Assembly: GCF_012726195.1 (NCBI RefSeq)
Contig: NZ_JAASAF010000013.1
Coordinates: 1-64,000, forward strand
Source: Rhodococcus sp. HNM0563
GTDB lineage: Bacteria > Actinomycetota > Actinomycetes > Mycobacteriales > Mycobacteriaceae
Reading direction: 5' to 3'
Length of the DNA stretch: 64,000 nt
In this document: positions 39,527 to 48,441 of the stretch, piece after piece
Numbering within the stretch: position 1 is the first letter of the stretch
How the letters are laid out: each line of letters begins with the position of its first letter
Program-made: the position numbers and the translations under genes
The notes under the pieces: model-generated
What the model was told of the DNA's origin: nothing
Database searches by the model: none
The model's input: only the letters and a program-made list of their open reading frames with translations

Positions 39527-40957
39527 CTAGCCGATCGGACGGACCCAGGGGCCGGTGATCGCCAGGGTCAGTCCCGGCGTCTGAATGTTGACGAACAGCG
39601 TTCGACCGTCGGCGCTGAATGCGGGACCGCAGAACTCGCTGTCATTCAGCTCGTTTCGCGCCAGCGAGAACGGTGCACCGCTGGGGGTGACGCCGATCAG
39701 GTGGCTGACGCCCTCACCGTCCTCGGCGAGCACAAGTCCGCCGTGCGGGGACACCGTGATGTTGTCGGGGCCGTCGTAATTTCCGGTGTCGACCGACGGA
39801 TCCGGGTTGACTCCGAAGAGGACCTTCAGCTCGGCGGTCTCGGAAGCGGGGTCGTAGAACCACACCTGCCCGTCGTGCTCGGCGACACTGCCGTCGTCGA
39901 AGCGGGCGTAGCTCGCGACGAAGTACGCGCCGCCGTCACCCCACCATGCGCCTTCGAGCTTGCGGCTCCGCGTGACTTCTCCGTCCCCGAACTGCTCACG
40001 GATCGGTTCGTCGTTCGCGTTACGGTCGGGGACGTCCACCCACTGCACGGCGTAACGCGTTCCCGGCTCGGTGGCCTGCGACAGATCGGCGACGAAGGCG
40101 CCGTCCTGGAAGCAGCGCATCGCCTGGAGCGCACCGGCGGTGTCGCCGCCGTCGGACTGTGCCAACTCGCGCAACGCTCCGTGGCGGCCCACGAAACCTT
40201 GCGGTGGCACCCACCGGTAGAACAGGCCGTTGGGTTCGTCAGCGTCCTCGGTGAGGTAGATCGCGCTCGTGCCGGGATCGACGGCGACGGCCTCGTGCTC
40301 GAATCGTCCGAGGAACTTCAGCGGTATCGGGCTGGTGCCGACGTTCGACTCCCGGCTCGCGGGATCGACCTCGAAGACGTAACCGTGATCGAGGGTGAGG
40401 CCGTTGTCGCCGGCCCGGTCGTCGGTCTCCTCGCACGTCAACCACGTGCCCCACGGCGTGATACCGCCCGCACAGTTGTCGACGGTGCCTGCGAGGCTGA
40501 CGTACTGACCTTCGCGCTGACCGTTCGGTGAGACGAGGATCGTGGTGGTACCGCCGCGGGCACCGGGATCGTAGGTCAGGCCGTCGACGACGGGGACGGC
40601 GAACGGTTCGTCGCCCGCGTCGTCGCCGACCTCGTGGTTCGACACGACGGTGGCACCGTTGCCTCGTGCGAATACACCCAGCGCGTCGGGGCTGCTCGGA
40701 ACCGGGTTGCCGTCGTCGAGCAGCGTTTCTCCCGACTTCGCGAGCACGGTGTACGAGAAACCGATCGGCAGCGCGAGCAGCCCGTGAGGATCCGGAATGA
40801 GCGGGTCGTACCCGATCGCCCCGGGGGCCGCTGCCGCAGTGCCCGGCCGCACCAGCGCGTCGAGACTTCCGGCGAACGCGATACCGACACCGGCGAGTGC
40901 AGTGCGCCCGAGGAAACCTCGGCGATTCAGCGCGGAACGATCGACTGCGGAACTCAT
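39527..40957 (-). CDS. Tat-exported PhoX-like protein (DUF839)
   Basis: A 476-residue secreted protein. Twin-arginine signal NRRGFLGRTALAG is at about 12-24, with cleavage near the AAAA stretch. The rest is a beta-propeller of the PhoX/DUF839 type: VVSNHEVG, WGTWLTCEETDDRAG, EHEAVAVDPGTSAIYLTED and LVLAEDGEGVSHLIG. PhoX enzymes are Ca/Fe-dependent alkaline phosphatases; whether this member is one is inferred. ATG 40957 has GGAGG upstream. The next gene upstream on the strand is another Tat substrate. Confidence 0.85.
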   Translation of the reverse strand: MSSAVDRSALNRRGFLGRTALAGVGIAFAGSLDALVRPGTAAAAPGAIGYDPLIPDPHGLLALPIGFSYTVLAKSGETLLDDGNPVPSSPDALGVFARGNGATVVSNHEVGDDAGDEPFAVPVVDGLTYDPGARGGTTTILVSPNGQREGQYVSLAGTVDNCAGGITPWGTWLTCEETDDRAGDNGLTLDHGYVFEVDPASRESNVGTSPIPLKFLGRFEHEAVAVDPGTSAIYLTEDADEPNGLFYRWVPPQGFVGRHGALRELAQSDGGDTAGALQAMRCFQDGAFVADLSQATEPGTRYAVQWVDVPDRNANDEPIREQFGDGEVTRSRKLEGAWWGDGGAYFVASYARFDDGSVAEHDGQVWFYDPASETAELKVLFGVNPDPSVDTGNYDGPDNITVSPHGGLVLAEDGEGVSHLIGVTPSGAPFSLARNELNDSEFCGPAFSADGRTLFVNIQTPGLTLAITGPWVRPIG

Positions 40958-41095
40958 CTTCCGATACCTCCATATGGGTCGAATACGTAACCCACGAGAC
41001 GGTAGGGATCGCACTACCCGCGTTGATGGAGGTCCGGCGTCATCCTGATGAACTGCAACCGAATTCACCGTGCCTCGACAAATCTGGTCCTGACG

Positions 41096-42841
41096 TCAGA
41101 TCAGCCTGTCGAGGAATCCGTTGCTGAACACGCGATGCGGGTCGTGCCGATCGAATGCCGCGCTCGCCGCGTCCCAGCCCTCGCCGCCGTCCAGCCCGGT
41201 GCGATACATGGCCGGGACGGTGTCGCCGAGGAACTGCTGGTTCCGATATCCGCCCTCCGCATCGAACGCCCAACCTTTGGACCACTCGGAGCGGAACGTC
41301 GCGTAGTCGCCGGAGTAGTTGGCGACCATCCACTCCTCCATCTCCTGGAAGAAGGCCGGCAGGCCCGCTGTGCCGGGGAGCGACACCACGTTCATCCAGA
41401 TCGCAGTGTCCCAGTCGGGGCGATCGGGCCGTGGCCGCACCGGCGACAGGTTCGGTGCACCGGCCGAGTCGACGAGCACCTCGCCCTGGTCGTCGACCGT
41501 GCACATCCGCACCTCGAACGGTCCGTTGACGGGATACAACCCCTGCGACGCGAAGTCGCTCATCCGCTTGTGCAACCACGTCGTGAACTCGTTGATGACC
41601 TGCGCGATGTTCTCGCGCTTCGTCACCACCACACCACCGCCCGCAATGACGCGGAGAGTGGTGGCCCGCAGGTAGAACAGCAGATCCTTCGACCAGCCCC
41701 AGAGGTCTTCGGTGCCGGTGGCCTTCAGGCCTGCGGCGACGGCACCGAACTGCGACGCACCGAATGCCGGGGTGATGGCCTGATTACCGCTGACCACCTG
41801 ACCGAGCGGGGTGGTCACCAATTCGGGAAGGCTGTCGGTGAAGAAGTAGTTGTAGGGTCCGTGCACTTCGCGTGAGGCGGGCGGCTTCTCGGGGCTGACG
41901 GACCAGATCTTGAGCCACGGGGTTTCGGTGAACGGAAACCAGATGGCCTCGACGCGACCGGACTCTTCTGCGTACCGCTCGAAGGTCCGGCCTTCAGCAC
42001 CCGTCGGCGCGAAGAGTTCCTGCCACGGCACATCGGTGAAACTCTGACACCGCAGCCGATAATTCGCACCTGCCATCAGCGTCACAGAGGTGACGAAGGT
42101 ACGGCCGAGGTGGGTGAGCAGGGGTGTGATGTCCGGATCGGAACGGCGGAACTCTCGCAGCTCGTACTCCCCTGCGGCGTCGTTCCACACCACCGCGGTG
42201 AGCGCGACGATGAGGTTCGACAGGGAACCGAAAGACTGTCCCGGGACGGCCTGCTCTCCTGCTGCGGGGTAGGTCGCGCCGTGCGCACCGATCGACAGAG
42301 CGCCCGCGATGGTGATGTCGCCGATCGCCGGTGAATTGGCCCAGCCGAGACCTTCGGCCTGCAGCGCCGACAGGATCGATTCGAGGCTCGCGCCGCCACC
42401 CGCAGTCACGGTGGCCGGAGAACCTCCTCCGTCGACGCTCACAGAGTTCAAGTGCGTGATGGTGTCGATGAGCACGATCTTGTCGGCACTCTCACCGGGC
42501 ACGAGAGTGAGCGGGCTCCAACTGTGCATCGAGCCCCGCGGGCGGATGCGGTAGCCGTGGCTGCGCGCCCAGTTCGCGAGGCGTACGACGTCGCCGGGCT
42601 CACGTGCGGTGGCTGTCCATACGGCATCGAACCGGATGGTCTTCGCCCAGTTCTCGAAGCGTTGCTGCGCAAGCGGGATGTCGGCGGGGAATTCCGGAGG
42701 CGCGGGGATGGTCGCGCTCGGGTCGCCGAGCGGGATCGCTCCCGCGGGCGTCCAGCTCAACCCTGCAAGCGCCGCGGCGCCCGCGGCGGCTCCGAGGAAA
42801 CCACGCCGGCTGAGGGCAGCGCTCGAGGCTTGTTTGCTCAC
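41096..42841 (-). CDS. Tat-exported VAO-type flavoprotein oxidase, cholesterol oxidase (type II) like
   Basis: A 581-residue secreted flavoenzyme. Twin-arginine signal SRRGFLGAAAGAAALAG is at the N-terminus. The p-cresol-methylhydroxylase/VAO FAD domain follows, with IRPRGSMHSW; His106 is the likely covalent FAD attachment. A long substrate domain (about 280-540) resembles the cholesterol-oxidase substrate-binding domain of Brevibacterium/Rhodococcus class II enzymes. Sterol or other alcohol oxidation is likely; the substrate is inferred. GTG 42841 is favoured, with GGAG 9 nt upstream. The 138-bp gap to the PhoX-like gene suggests a shared transcript or separate promoter. Confidence 0.78.
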   Translation of the reverse strand: MSKQASSAALSRRGFLGAAAGAAALAGLSWTPAGAIPLGDPSATIPAPPEFPADIPLAQQRFENWAKTIRFDAVWTATAREPGDVVRLANWARSHGYRIRPRGSMHSWSPLTLVPGESADKIVLIDTITHLNSVSVDGGGSPATVTAGGGASLESILSALQAEGLGWANSPAIGDITIAGALSIGAHGATYPAAGEQAVPGQSFGSLSNLIVALTAVVWNDAAGEYELREFRRSDPDITPLLTHLGRTFVTSVTLMAGANYRLRCQSFTDVPWQELFAPTGAEGRTFERYAEESGRVEAIWFPFTETPWLKIWSVSPEKPPASREVHGPYNYFFTDSLPELVTTPLGQVVSGNQAITPAFGASQFGAVAAGLKATGTEDLWGWSKDLLFYLRATTLRVIAGGGVVVTKRENIAQVINEFTTWLHKRMSDFASQGLYPVNGPFEVRMCTVDDQGEVLVDSAGAPNLSPVRPRPDRPDWDTAIWMNVVSLPGTAGLPAFFQEMEEWMVANYSGDYATFRSEWSKGWAFDAEGGYRNQQFLGDTVPAMYRTGLDGGEGWDAASAAFDRHDPHRVFSNGFLDRLI

Positions 42842-42922
42842 GTGGACGAGCTCCGTTCTGTGGGAAACCGGGATGGAGCAAAAATAGAACAAGTTTCTTT
42901 TCGATGCCAGTGGCTCCGAAAT

Positions 42923-43732
42923 TCAGAACGAGAGACCGGACGCTTCGAGCGCTCCGAAGACATAGCCCGGGACCCCGTCGACGGACCAGAGGGCGAACCC
43001 GATCGCGGCCAGAGTCATCGCCGGCCCGAGGAACACGACCTCGAACGGCCCACCCGCACGGATGGAGATCGCGCGCGGAAGTTTGAACTCCCACCATCGT
43101 TTGCCTTGCCACGGCACGAAGGGTGCGAGGAAGGGGATCCCCTCCTTGGTGATCGCATCACCCAGACAGTGGGTGACACACCCGAGGGCGACGGCGACCC
43201 CCAGGCCGGTCGATCCCACCTCCCCGGGGAACGCCGTCCACATCACGACCGAGAGGATGGCAGTGACGACGGTGACGATGAACCACCCGTACTTCTTGGC
43301 CCAGGTGCCGAACAATCCGCGCAGCGCGAGACCCAACGTGATGAACAGGACGCCGATAATCGCGTTCCGTCCGAACTGTGCGACCAGCACCGACACCCCC
43401 GCACCCAACAGAGCCGCGAACAACGCCGTGTGCGTCATGGTGCGGTGGCCACCGGTCCGCTTCCGATCCTTACGCCCACGTGTGACGTTGTAATACCCGG
43501 CCGAGACCGCGCCGACGCCCCTGGCGAACGTCTGGCTCACCGGACCGAACGACCGAGCGACGGTCGACTGTGATGTATCGAGATCGGGCAACAGCGCCGA
43601 TCCCGCGCAGACGCCCGCGAAGGCGAGAATCTCCGGCGTCGATGTCGGGCCACCCCATTCCCGCGGCAGCACGTCGGCGACCAGGAGACCGACGAGCGCT
43701 CCGGATACCGCATGGGTAGGTCCCATCACCAT
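42923..43732 (-). CDS. Membrane-bound YdjM-family metal-dependent hydrolase (DUF457)
   Basis: A 269-residue multi-span membrane protein. Family motifs GPTHAVSG, PDLDTSQST, GHRTMTHT and THCLGDAITKEGIPFLAPF place conserved His/Asp residues at membrane helix ends. Relatives (YdjM) are linked to envelope or lipid metabolism and SOS in E. coli; function here is unknown. ATG 43732 with GAAAGG upstream. Confidence 0.88.
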   Translation of the reverse strand: MVMGPTHAVSGALVGLLVADVLPREWGGPTSTPEILAFAGVCAGSALLPDLDTSQSTVARSFGPVSQTFARGVGAVSAGYYNVTRGRKDRKRTGGHRTMTHTALFAALLGAGVSVLVAQFGRNAIIGVLFITLGLALRGLFGTWAKKYGWFIVTVVTAILSVVMWTAFPGEVGSTGLGVAVALGCVTHCLGDAITKEGIPFLAPFVPWQGKRWWEFKLPRAISIRAGGPFEVVFLGPAMTLAAIGFALWSVDGVPGYVFGALEASGLSF

Positions 43733-43857
43733 GTCGGACAACACCTTTCGTTCGAACTCCGCCACCCGCCCGATCGGAGGGGATCGAACACCCAACCTAG
43801 CAACCACTACCGACACACCCGTCACACGGATCACTGGCGAAACTCTCCGGAACGGCC

Positions 43858-43893
43858 GAAAGGCCGCCCACCGGGGACGGTGGGCGGCCTTTC
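43858..43893 (-). terminator. dps terminator hairpin
   Basis: GAAAGGCCGCCCACC (43858-43872) pairs perfectly with GGTGGGCGGCCTTTC (43879-43893), 17 bp past the dps stop on the minus strand. Confidence 0.8.
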
Positions 43894-43909
43894 GCGTTCA
43901 TCGTTCAGT

Positions 43910-44383
43910 TCAGGCGAGCTGCGCCTGCCACATCCAGTGAAGCTGCTCGAGGCGAGCAGCCTGACCGATCAGCAGATCCTGTGTGACCGGGTCTGCATCG
44001 CCGGTGACCTCGATACCTTCACGCAAGCGTGCGATGACCGCTGCGAGATTACCTACGATCGAAGCGACGACCTCGGTGTCCTTGCTCCAGCCGTCGCCGA
44101 AGCCCTTGGTTCCGCTCTCACGGGCAACCGTTGCGACCCGGCCGTCCGGGCTGACACCGATGGCGGTCAGCCGCTCGGCCACCTGATCAGTGAATTCGCG
44201 AGCAGTGGCGACGAGTTCGTCGAGGTCGAGATGGATACTACGGAACTGGGACCCGACGACGTTCCAGTGCGCCTGCTTGCCGATCAGACTCAGATCGATC
44301 ACATCCACGAGCACGTTCTGTAAGGCGTCTGCGGCAACCTTCCGGTTCCCGTCCGACAGCGTGCTGCTGATGGGGCTGTTCAT
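43910..44383 (-). CDS. dps: Dps-family DNA-binding ferritin
   Basis: A 157-residue four-helix ferritin. Inter-subunit ferroxidase residues lie in GKQAHWNVVGSQFRSIHLDLDE. It forms dodecamers that store iron and shield DNA during oxidative stress. ATG 44383 has GAGGAG upstream; the longer frame lacks one. Neighbours are catalase and FurA genes, giving a peroxide/iron defence cluster. Confidence 0.94.
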   Translation of the reverse strand: MNSPISSTLSDGNRKVAADALQNVLVDVIDLSLIGKQAHWNVVGSQFRSIHLDLDELVATAREFTDQVAERLTAIGVSPDGRVATVARESGTKGFGDGWSKDTEVVASIVGNLAAVIARLREGIEVTGDADPVTQDLLIGQAARLEQLHWMWQAQLA

Positions 44384-44603
44384 CTTTCGCACTCCTCTCA
44401 ATTTCGTAACTACCGTTGGGTTCAACAGTTTTCATTCCCGAATACTTCCGGGCCGAAACATTTTGTGGCCGACTGCACATCCGGATGAAGCCCGGGGTGT
44501 GTCACAGGATCGTGTCGGCGGGGCCGACGCCCGTGACCCGATCCCCGCCGCGAGGCATGATGGTTGTACGGTTCATCATCAACCGACCTAGGGGGTTCGC
44601 ACC

Positions 44604-44669
44604 ATGGACGCGCAGTCATTGATCGTCTGGGCACTGGCCGTTGCGATCTACTTGTGGGGCCTGGCCTGA
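44604..44669 (+). CDS. Candidate 21-residue membrane peptide
   Basis: ATG 44604 with AGGGGG 9 nt upstream opens a 22-codon frame ending TGA. Residues 6-21 are almost wholly hydrophobic (LIVWALAVAIYLWGLA), preceded by MDAQS. It lies between divergent dps and convergent katA, on the plus strand. It may be a real micro-protein; nothing else supports it. Confidence 0.4.
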   Translation: MDAQSLIVWALAVAIYLWGLA

Positions 44670-44691
44670 AGCGTCGGACGCACCCGAGAGA

Positions 44692-46152
44692 TCATTCGCC
44701 GCCGGACCGCACGCCTTCTTCGACCTTCTTCCCGAGATCGGTGTCGACATTGCGCCAGTATTCGAAGATGCGCTCGTACAACGCCTCTGACGTGCCGGCC
44801 AGGACATGGCCGACGATGTTGCCGACCAGAAGTTCCCGCGTAGCGTCGTCCATGACCTCTCGGACCAACGTGCCCGCCTGACCGAAGTCGTCATCCTCTG
44901 CGTGCTGCACATAAGCAGCTCGCACCGCCTCGGTTCCGAAGTCCCACAGTCCATCGTCGCCCGCACGCTCAGGATCCGCATGTGGACCACCGAAGCTGTT
45001 CGGTGCGTAGACCGGCGTCGCGGGGTCGTTGAACGAGTACGTCATGTTCCCGTCCTGCGAGTACGACTCCACCTTGTTCTTCGGGGCGTTGACCGGCAGC
45101 TGCGCGTGGTTCGCTCCCACGCGGTAGCGGTGTGCGTCGGCATAGGAGAACACCCGGCCCAACAGCATCTTGTCAGGTGAGAATCCAATTCCTGGCACGA
45201 CGTTCGACGGCGCGAACGCAGCCTGCTCGATCTCTGCGAAGAAGTTGCGCGGGTTGCGGTTCAGTGTCCAGGTCCCGACCTTGATCAGCGGGTAGTCCTT
45301 CTGCGACCAGACCTTGGTGAGGTCGAACGGATTGAAGCGATAGCCCTCGGCCTCTGCAACAGGCATCACCTGCACGTGCAGCGTCCAGCTGGGGAATTCA
45401 CCCCGTTCGATCGCCTGGTACAGATCGGCCCGGTGGTAGTCGGGGTCGGTTCCGGCGAGCACGTCCGCCTGAGCAGCGGTAAGGGTTTCGATGCCCTGGT
45501 CGGTCTTGAAGTGGTACTTCACCCAGAATCGCTCACCGGCGGCGTTGATCCACTGGTAGGTGTGGGAGCCGAAGCCGTCCATGTGCCGCCAGGTACGAGG
45601 AATGCCGCGGTCCCCCATCAGCCAGGTCACCTGGTGCGCGGTTTCGGGACGCAGCGTCCAGAAATCCCACTGCATGGTGTGGTCGCGCAGGCCGGAGCCG
45701 GGTAGGCGCTTCTGCGAATGGATGAAGTCGGGGAACTTGATCGGATCCTTGATGAAGAAGACCGGTGTGTTGTTGCCGACGAGGTCGTAATTGCCGTCCT
45801 CGGTGTAGAACCGCACCGCGAAACCACGCGGGTCGCGCCACGTGTCCGGACTTCCCTGCTCACCGGCAACCGTCGAAAATCGCACCAGCGACTCAGTTTT
45901 CACACCGGGCTGGAACAACTTCGCCTTCGTGTAGGCGCTCACGTCCTCGGTCACGACGAGTTCACCGAATGCCCCACCACCCTTCGCGTGGACCACTCGC
46001 TCGGGGACACGTTCACGGTTGAAGTGTGCGAGCTTCTCGATGAGGTAATGGTCGTGCAGCAGGATCGGGCCTTGCGCGCCCGCGGTCAGCGAGGTGTCGT
46101 CACTGGCTACAGGGTTACCGGCGTTGTTGGTGGTGAAACGGGTGTTCGTCAT
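44692..46152 (-). CDS. katA: Monofunctional haem catalase (clade 3), FurA-linked
   Basis: A 486-residue small-subunit catalase converting hydrogen peroxide to water and oxygen. Distal His55 ([12 protein letters not shown]), distal Asn 127/128 (VGNNTPVFF) and the proximal Tyr motif [14 protein letters not shown] are present. It follows furA by 105 bp on the same strand and is probably co-transcribed, mirroring furA-katG of mycobacteria. A second catalase lies 2 kb away. ATG 46152 with GGAGG upstream. Confidence 0.96.
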   Translation of the reverse strand: MTNTRFTTNNAGNPVASDDTSLTAGAQGPILLHDHYLIEKLAHFNRERVPERVVHAKGGGAFGELVVTEDVSAYTKAKLFQPGVKTESLVRFSTVAGEQGSPDTWRDPRGFAVRFYTEDGNYDLVGNNTPVFFIKDPIKFPDFIHSQKRLPGSGLRDHTMQWDFWTLRPETAHQVTWLMGDRGIPRTWRHMDGFGSHTYQWINAAGERFWVKYHFKTDQGIETLTAAQADVLAGTDPDYHRADLYQAIERGEFPSWTLHVQVMPVAEAEGYRFNPFDLTKVWSQKDYPLIKVGTWTLNRNPRNFFAEIEQAAFAPSNVVPGIGFSPDKMLLGRVFSYADAHRYRVGANHAQLPVNAPKNKVESYSQDGNMTYSFNDPATPVYAPNSFGGPHADPERAGDDGLWDFGTEAVRAAYVQHAEDDDFGQAGTLVREVMDDATRELLVGNIVGHVLAGTSEALYERIFEYWRNVDTDLGKKVEEGVRSGGE

Positions 46153-46257
46153 GTGAGACCTCCGTATCGGCGATTACCCGTGAAACCGGGTACGACGCGT
46201 CGACACGGGTCGCCGGAGCGACACCGTGCATGAAGTGAATGTGGATATCGAAAGGGT

Positions 46258-46686
46258 TCAGCGGCAGGACTGACACAGACCCCAGAAGGTCACCTCGGCT
46301 TCGTCGACGACGAAACCTCCGGCATCCGACGGAGTCAGGCAGGGTGCAGCACCGACGGCGCAGTCGACGTCGACGACGGTGCCGCAATTACGGCAGACCA
46401 GGTGGTGGTGGTTGTCTCCAGTGCGGGTCTCGAACCGTGCCGGAGATCCGGCCGGCTCGATCCGCCGGAGAAGTCCGGCACCCACGCAGGCCCTGAGTAC
46501 GTCGTACACGGCCTGGGTCGAGACCTTGCCGAGCTCGTCTCGCACAGCGGCGGCGACCTCATCGGCATCCGAATGTGGGTTCCGGGCAACCATATCGAGT
46601 ACTGCAACACGCGGAGCCGTCACCCGGAGCCCCACGGAACGAAGCTGTTCCTTGGGGTCGAAGTGTGAGTAATCCGTTCGTTGCAT
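46258..46686 (-). CDS. furA: Fur-family peroxide/iron regulator (FurA/CatR type)
   Basis: A 142-residue Fur protein. The winged-helix domain (about 10-80) contains the DNA-reading helix STQAVYDVLRACVGAGLL. The dimer domain has DNHHHLVCRNC and a second CxxC at the C-terminus (GLCQSC), i.e. structural Zn and regulatory metal sites. The -10 CATACT (46693-46698) lies only 6 bp before the ATG, so the mRNA is probably leaderless. The operator palindrome 46703-46725 covers the -35, giving autorepression. Confidence 0.93.
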   Translation of the reverse strand: MQRTDYSHFDPKEQLRSVGLRVTAPRVAVLDMVARNPHSDADEVAAAVRDELGKVSTQAVYDVLRACVGAGLLRRIEPAGSPARFETRTGDNHHHLVCRNCGTVVDVDCAVGAAPCLTPSDAGGFVVDEAEVTFWGLCQSCR

Positions 46687-46702
46687 GCCACCAGTATGCC
46701 GC

Positions 46703-46725
46703 TTTTCTGGAATTAGTCAAGAAAA
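46703..46725. promoter_or_regulatory. FurA operator at the furA-katA promoter
   Basis: TTTTCTGGA-ATTAG-TCAAGAAAA: 9-bp arms with one mismatch and a 5-nt spacer. The minus-strand -35 TTGACT (46715-46720) lies inside it, with -10 CATACT 16 bp away. The same element recurs at 50053-50075. Confidence 0.75.
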
Positions 46726-46794
46726 GGATCGGTGTGGCCGTGATCACCGGATAGGGTGGGCACGGTCGCCTCCGTCAAGGGGAAGGAACATCCC

Positions 46795-47688
46795 ATGCCC
46801 GACTACGGTCAGACACTCCGGTTCGGAAGCTTTCTCACGCCCACCGCGGCCGACGCCACGGTCGTCGACCTCGCCGTACGATCCGAACGTGCCGGACTGG
46901 ACCTGGTCACCATCCAGGACCACCCGTACCAACCCCGCTTTCTCGACGCATGGACTCTGCTGACCTGGATTGCAGCAAAGACCGACACCGTGACGATCTC
47001 TCCGAATGTCGCGAATCTTCCGCTACGAGGACCAGCAATCCTCGCGCGCAGCGCCGCATCGCTCGACCGGCTCAGCGGCGGGCGCATCGAACTCGGATTG
47101 GGGGCCGGGAGCTTCTGGGACGCCATCGCCGCCAACGGGGGGCCACGACGCAGCGCAGGAGAATCGGTCGACGCACTCGTCGACGCCATCACGGTGATCC
47201 GAGCCCTCTGGTCGGACGAACGCGGGGCAGCACGTGTCAGCGGCGAGCACTACAGCGTCGACGGCGCCAAGCGCGGACCTGCCCCACTGCACGACATCGG
47301 AATCTGGCTCGGTGCGTACGGGAAGCGGATGCTGGCGGTGACGGGACGCTACGCCGACGGATGGCTACCGAGCTCTTTCAATGCCGGACCGGACGCACTC
47401 GGCGCGATGACCGAACGAGTGGACGCGGCTGCACAGGAGGCGGGTCGCGACCCAGCTGCGATCCGCCGCCTGTACAACATCAGCGGCACCTTCACCGACT
47501 CGGCCGACGGTTCGTTCCTCAACGGGCCGCCGCGAGTATGGGCCGAACAACTCGCCGATATGGCGTTGCTGCACGGCACCGGCACGTTCATCCTCGGTAG
47601 CGACTCCGCCGACGACCTCGAACGCTTCGCCGGAGAGGTCGCGCCACAGGTGCGCGACCTCGTCGACGCGGAGCGGAATGCAACCTGA
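46795..47688 (+). CDS. LLM-class F420-dependent oxidoreductase
   Basis: A 297-residue luciferase-like TIM barrel. Motifs VTIQDHPYQPRFLDAWTLL and SGGRIELGLGAGSFWDAI are those of F420-dependent members such as mycobacterial homologues. The substrate is unknown. ATG 46795 has GAAGGAA upstream. It converges on an FMN reductase gene 6 bp away. Confidence 0.88.
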   Translation: MPDYGQTLRFGSFLTPTAADATVVDLAVRSERAGLDLVTIQDHPYQPRFLDAWTLLTWIAAKTDTVTISPNVANLPLRGPAILARSAASLDRLSGGRIELGLGAGSFWDAIAANGGPRRSAGESVDALVDAITVIRALWSDERGAARVSGEHYSVDGAKRGPAPLHDIGIWLGAYGKRMLAVTGRYADGWLPSSFNAGPDALGAMTERVDAAAQEAGRDPAAIRRLYNISGTFTDSADGSFLNGPPRVWAEQLADMALLHGTGTFILGSDSADDLERFAGEVAPQVRDLVDAERNAT

Positions 47689-47694
47689 CGCGGT

Positions 47695-48267
47695 TCAGCG
47701 ATTGCGGGGCAGGACGGTGAGGACTCGCTCGATGTGCTCGCGAAATTCCTCCATGTACTTCCGGAGGAAGTCCGCGGTCGAGGCATCGGAGATCGACCCG
47801 TCGGCGGTGTAGATGTCCGGGTCGAAGGTGATGTAGCCCTCAGGAGCCGTCATCTGGCGGGTGTTCGTGAAGCTCAGCACCGCCCGCAGACTCTGCTGGG
47901 CCAGCGCAGTACCGATAGCGCCGGGAGATGCACCGATTACCGCGACCGGCATGTGGTCGAAGGAGTTCTGGCCCCACGGCCTCGACGCCCAATCGATCGC
48001 ATTCTTCAACCCTCCGGGAATCGACCGGTTGAACTCGGGCGTGACGAACAGGATCGCGTCGACCGCTGCGATAGCCTCCTTGAGATCGCGTCCCTGCGGC
48101 GGGTAATCGGAGTCGTAGTCCTGGCTGTACAGCGGCAGGTCCTTGATCGGGATCTCGACGAAGGACAGGTCGTCCGGCGCCAACTTGATCAGGGCTTTCG
48201 ACAGAATGCGATTGATCGATGTGGAGGACAGGCTGCCGACGATGTAGCCGACCACATATGCGCTCAC
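47695..48267 (-). CDS. NADPH-dependent FMN reductase / flavodoxin-fold quinone reductase
   Basis: A 190-residue flavodoxin-fold protein. The FMN phosphate loop GSLSSTSINRIL and the family motif TPEFNRSIPGGLKNAIDW are intact, as in chromate/azo/FMN reductases. It supplies reduced flavin or detoxifies quinones. GTG 48267 is preferred to the ATG nine codons upstream, since that region is taken up by a 17-bp duplication. Confidence 0.9.
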   Translation of the reverse strand: MSAYVVGYIVGSLSSTSINRILSKALIKLAPDDLSFVEIPIKDLPLYSQDYDSDYPPQGRDLKEAIAAVDAILFVTPEFNRSIPGGLKNAIDWASRPWGQNSFDHMPVAVIGASPGAIGTALAQQSLRAVLSFTNTRQMTAPEGYITFDPDIYTADGSISDASTADFLRKYMEEFREHIERVLTVLPRNR

Positions 48268-48284
48268 CGATACTTCTCTTCGGA

Positions 48285-48318
48285 GGAGGATCACGTGAAC
48301 TGGAGGATCACGTGAACT
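48285..48318. repeat. 17-bp perfect tandem duplication
   Basis: GGAGGATCACGTGAACT occurs at 48285-48301 and again directly at 48302-48318. It lies just upstream of the FMN reductase gene and each copy contains the E-box-like palindrome TCACGTGA. Confidence 0.9.
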
Positions 48319-48387
48319 CCATCATGCGTACACGCGGAACTCTTCGTGGCGATTCCATCGATGTTCAACCGACCGTCGCCGCGGAGA

Positions 48388-48430
48388 CACCTGAGGGGCC
48401 GGCCGCTATGCGCGGACGACCCCTCGGGTG
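48388..48430 (-). terminator. Hairpin downstream of the second catalase
   Basis: CACCTGAGGGG (48388-48398) and CCCCTCGGGTG (48420-48430) pair with one G-T position, 12 bp past the catalase stop on the minus strand. Confidence 0.55.
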
Positions 48431-48441
48431 AGCCGGAAGAA

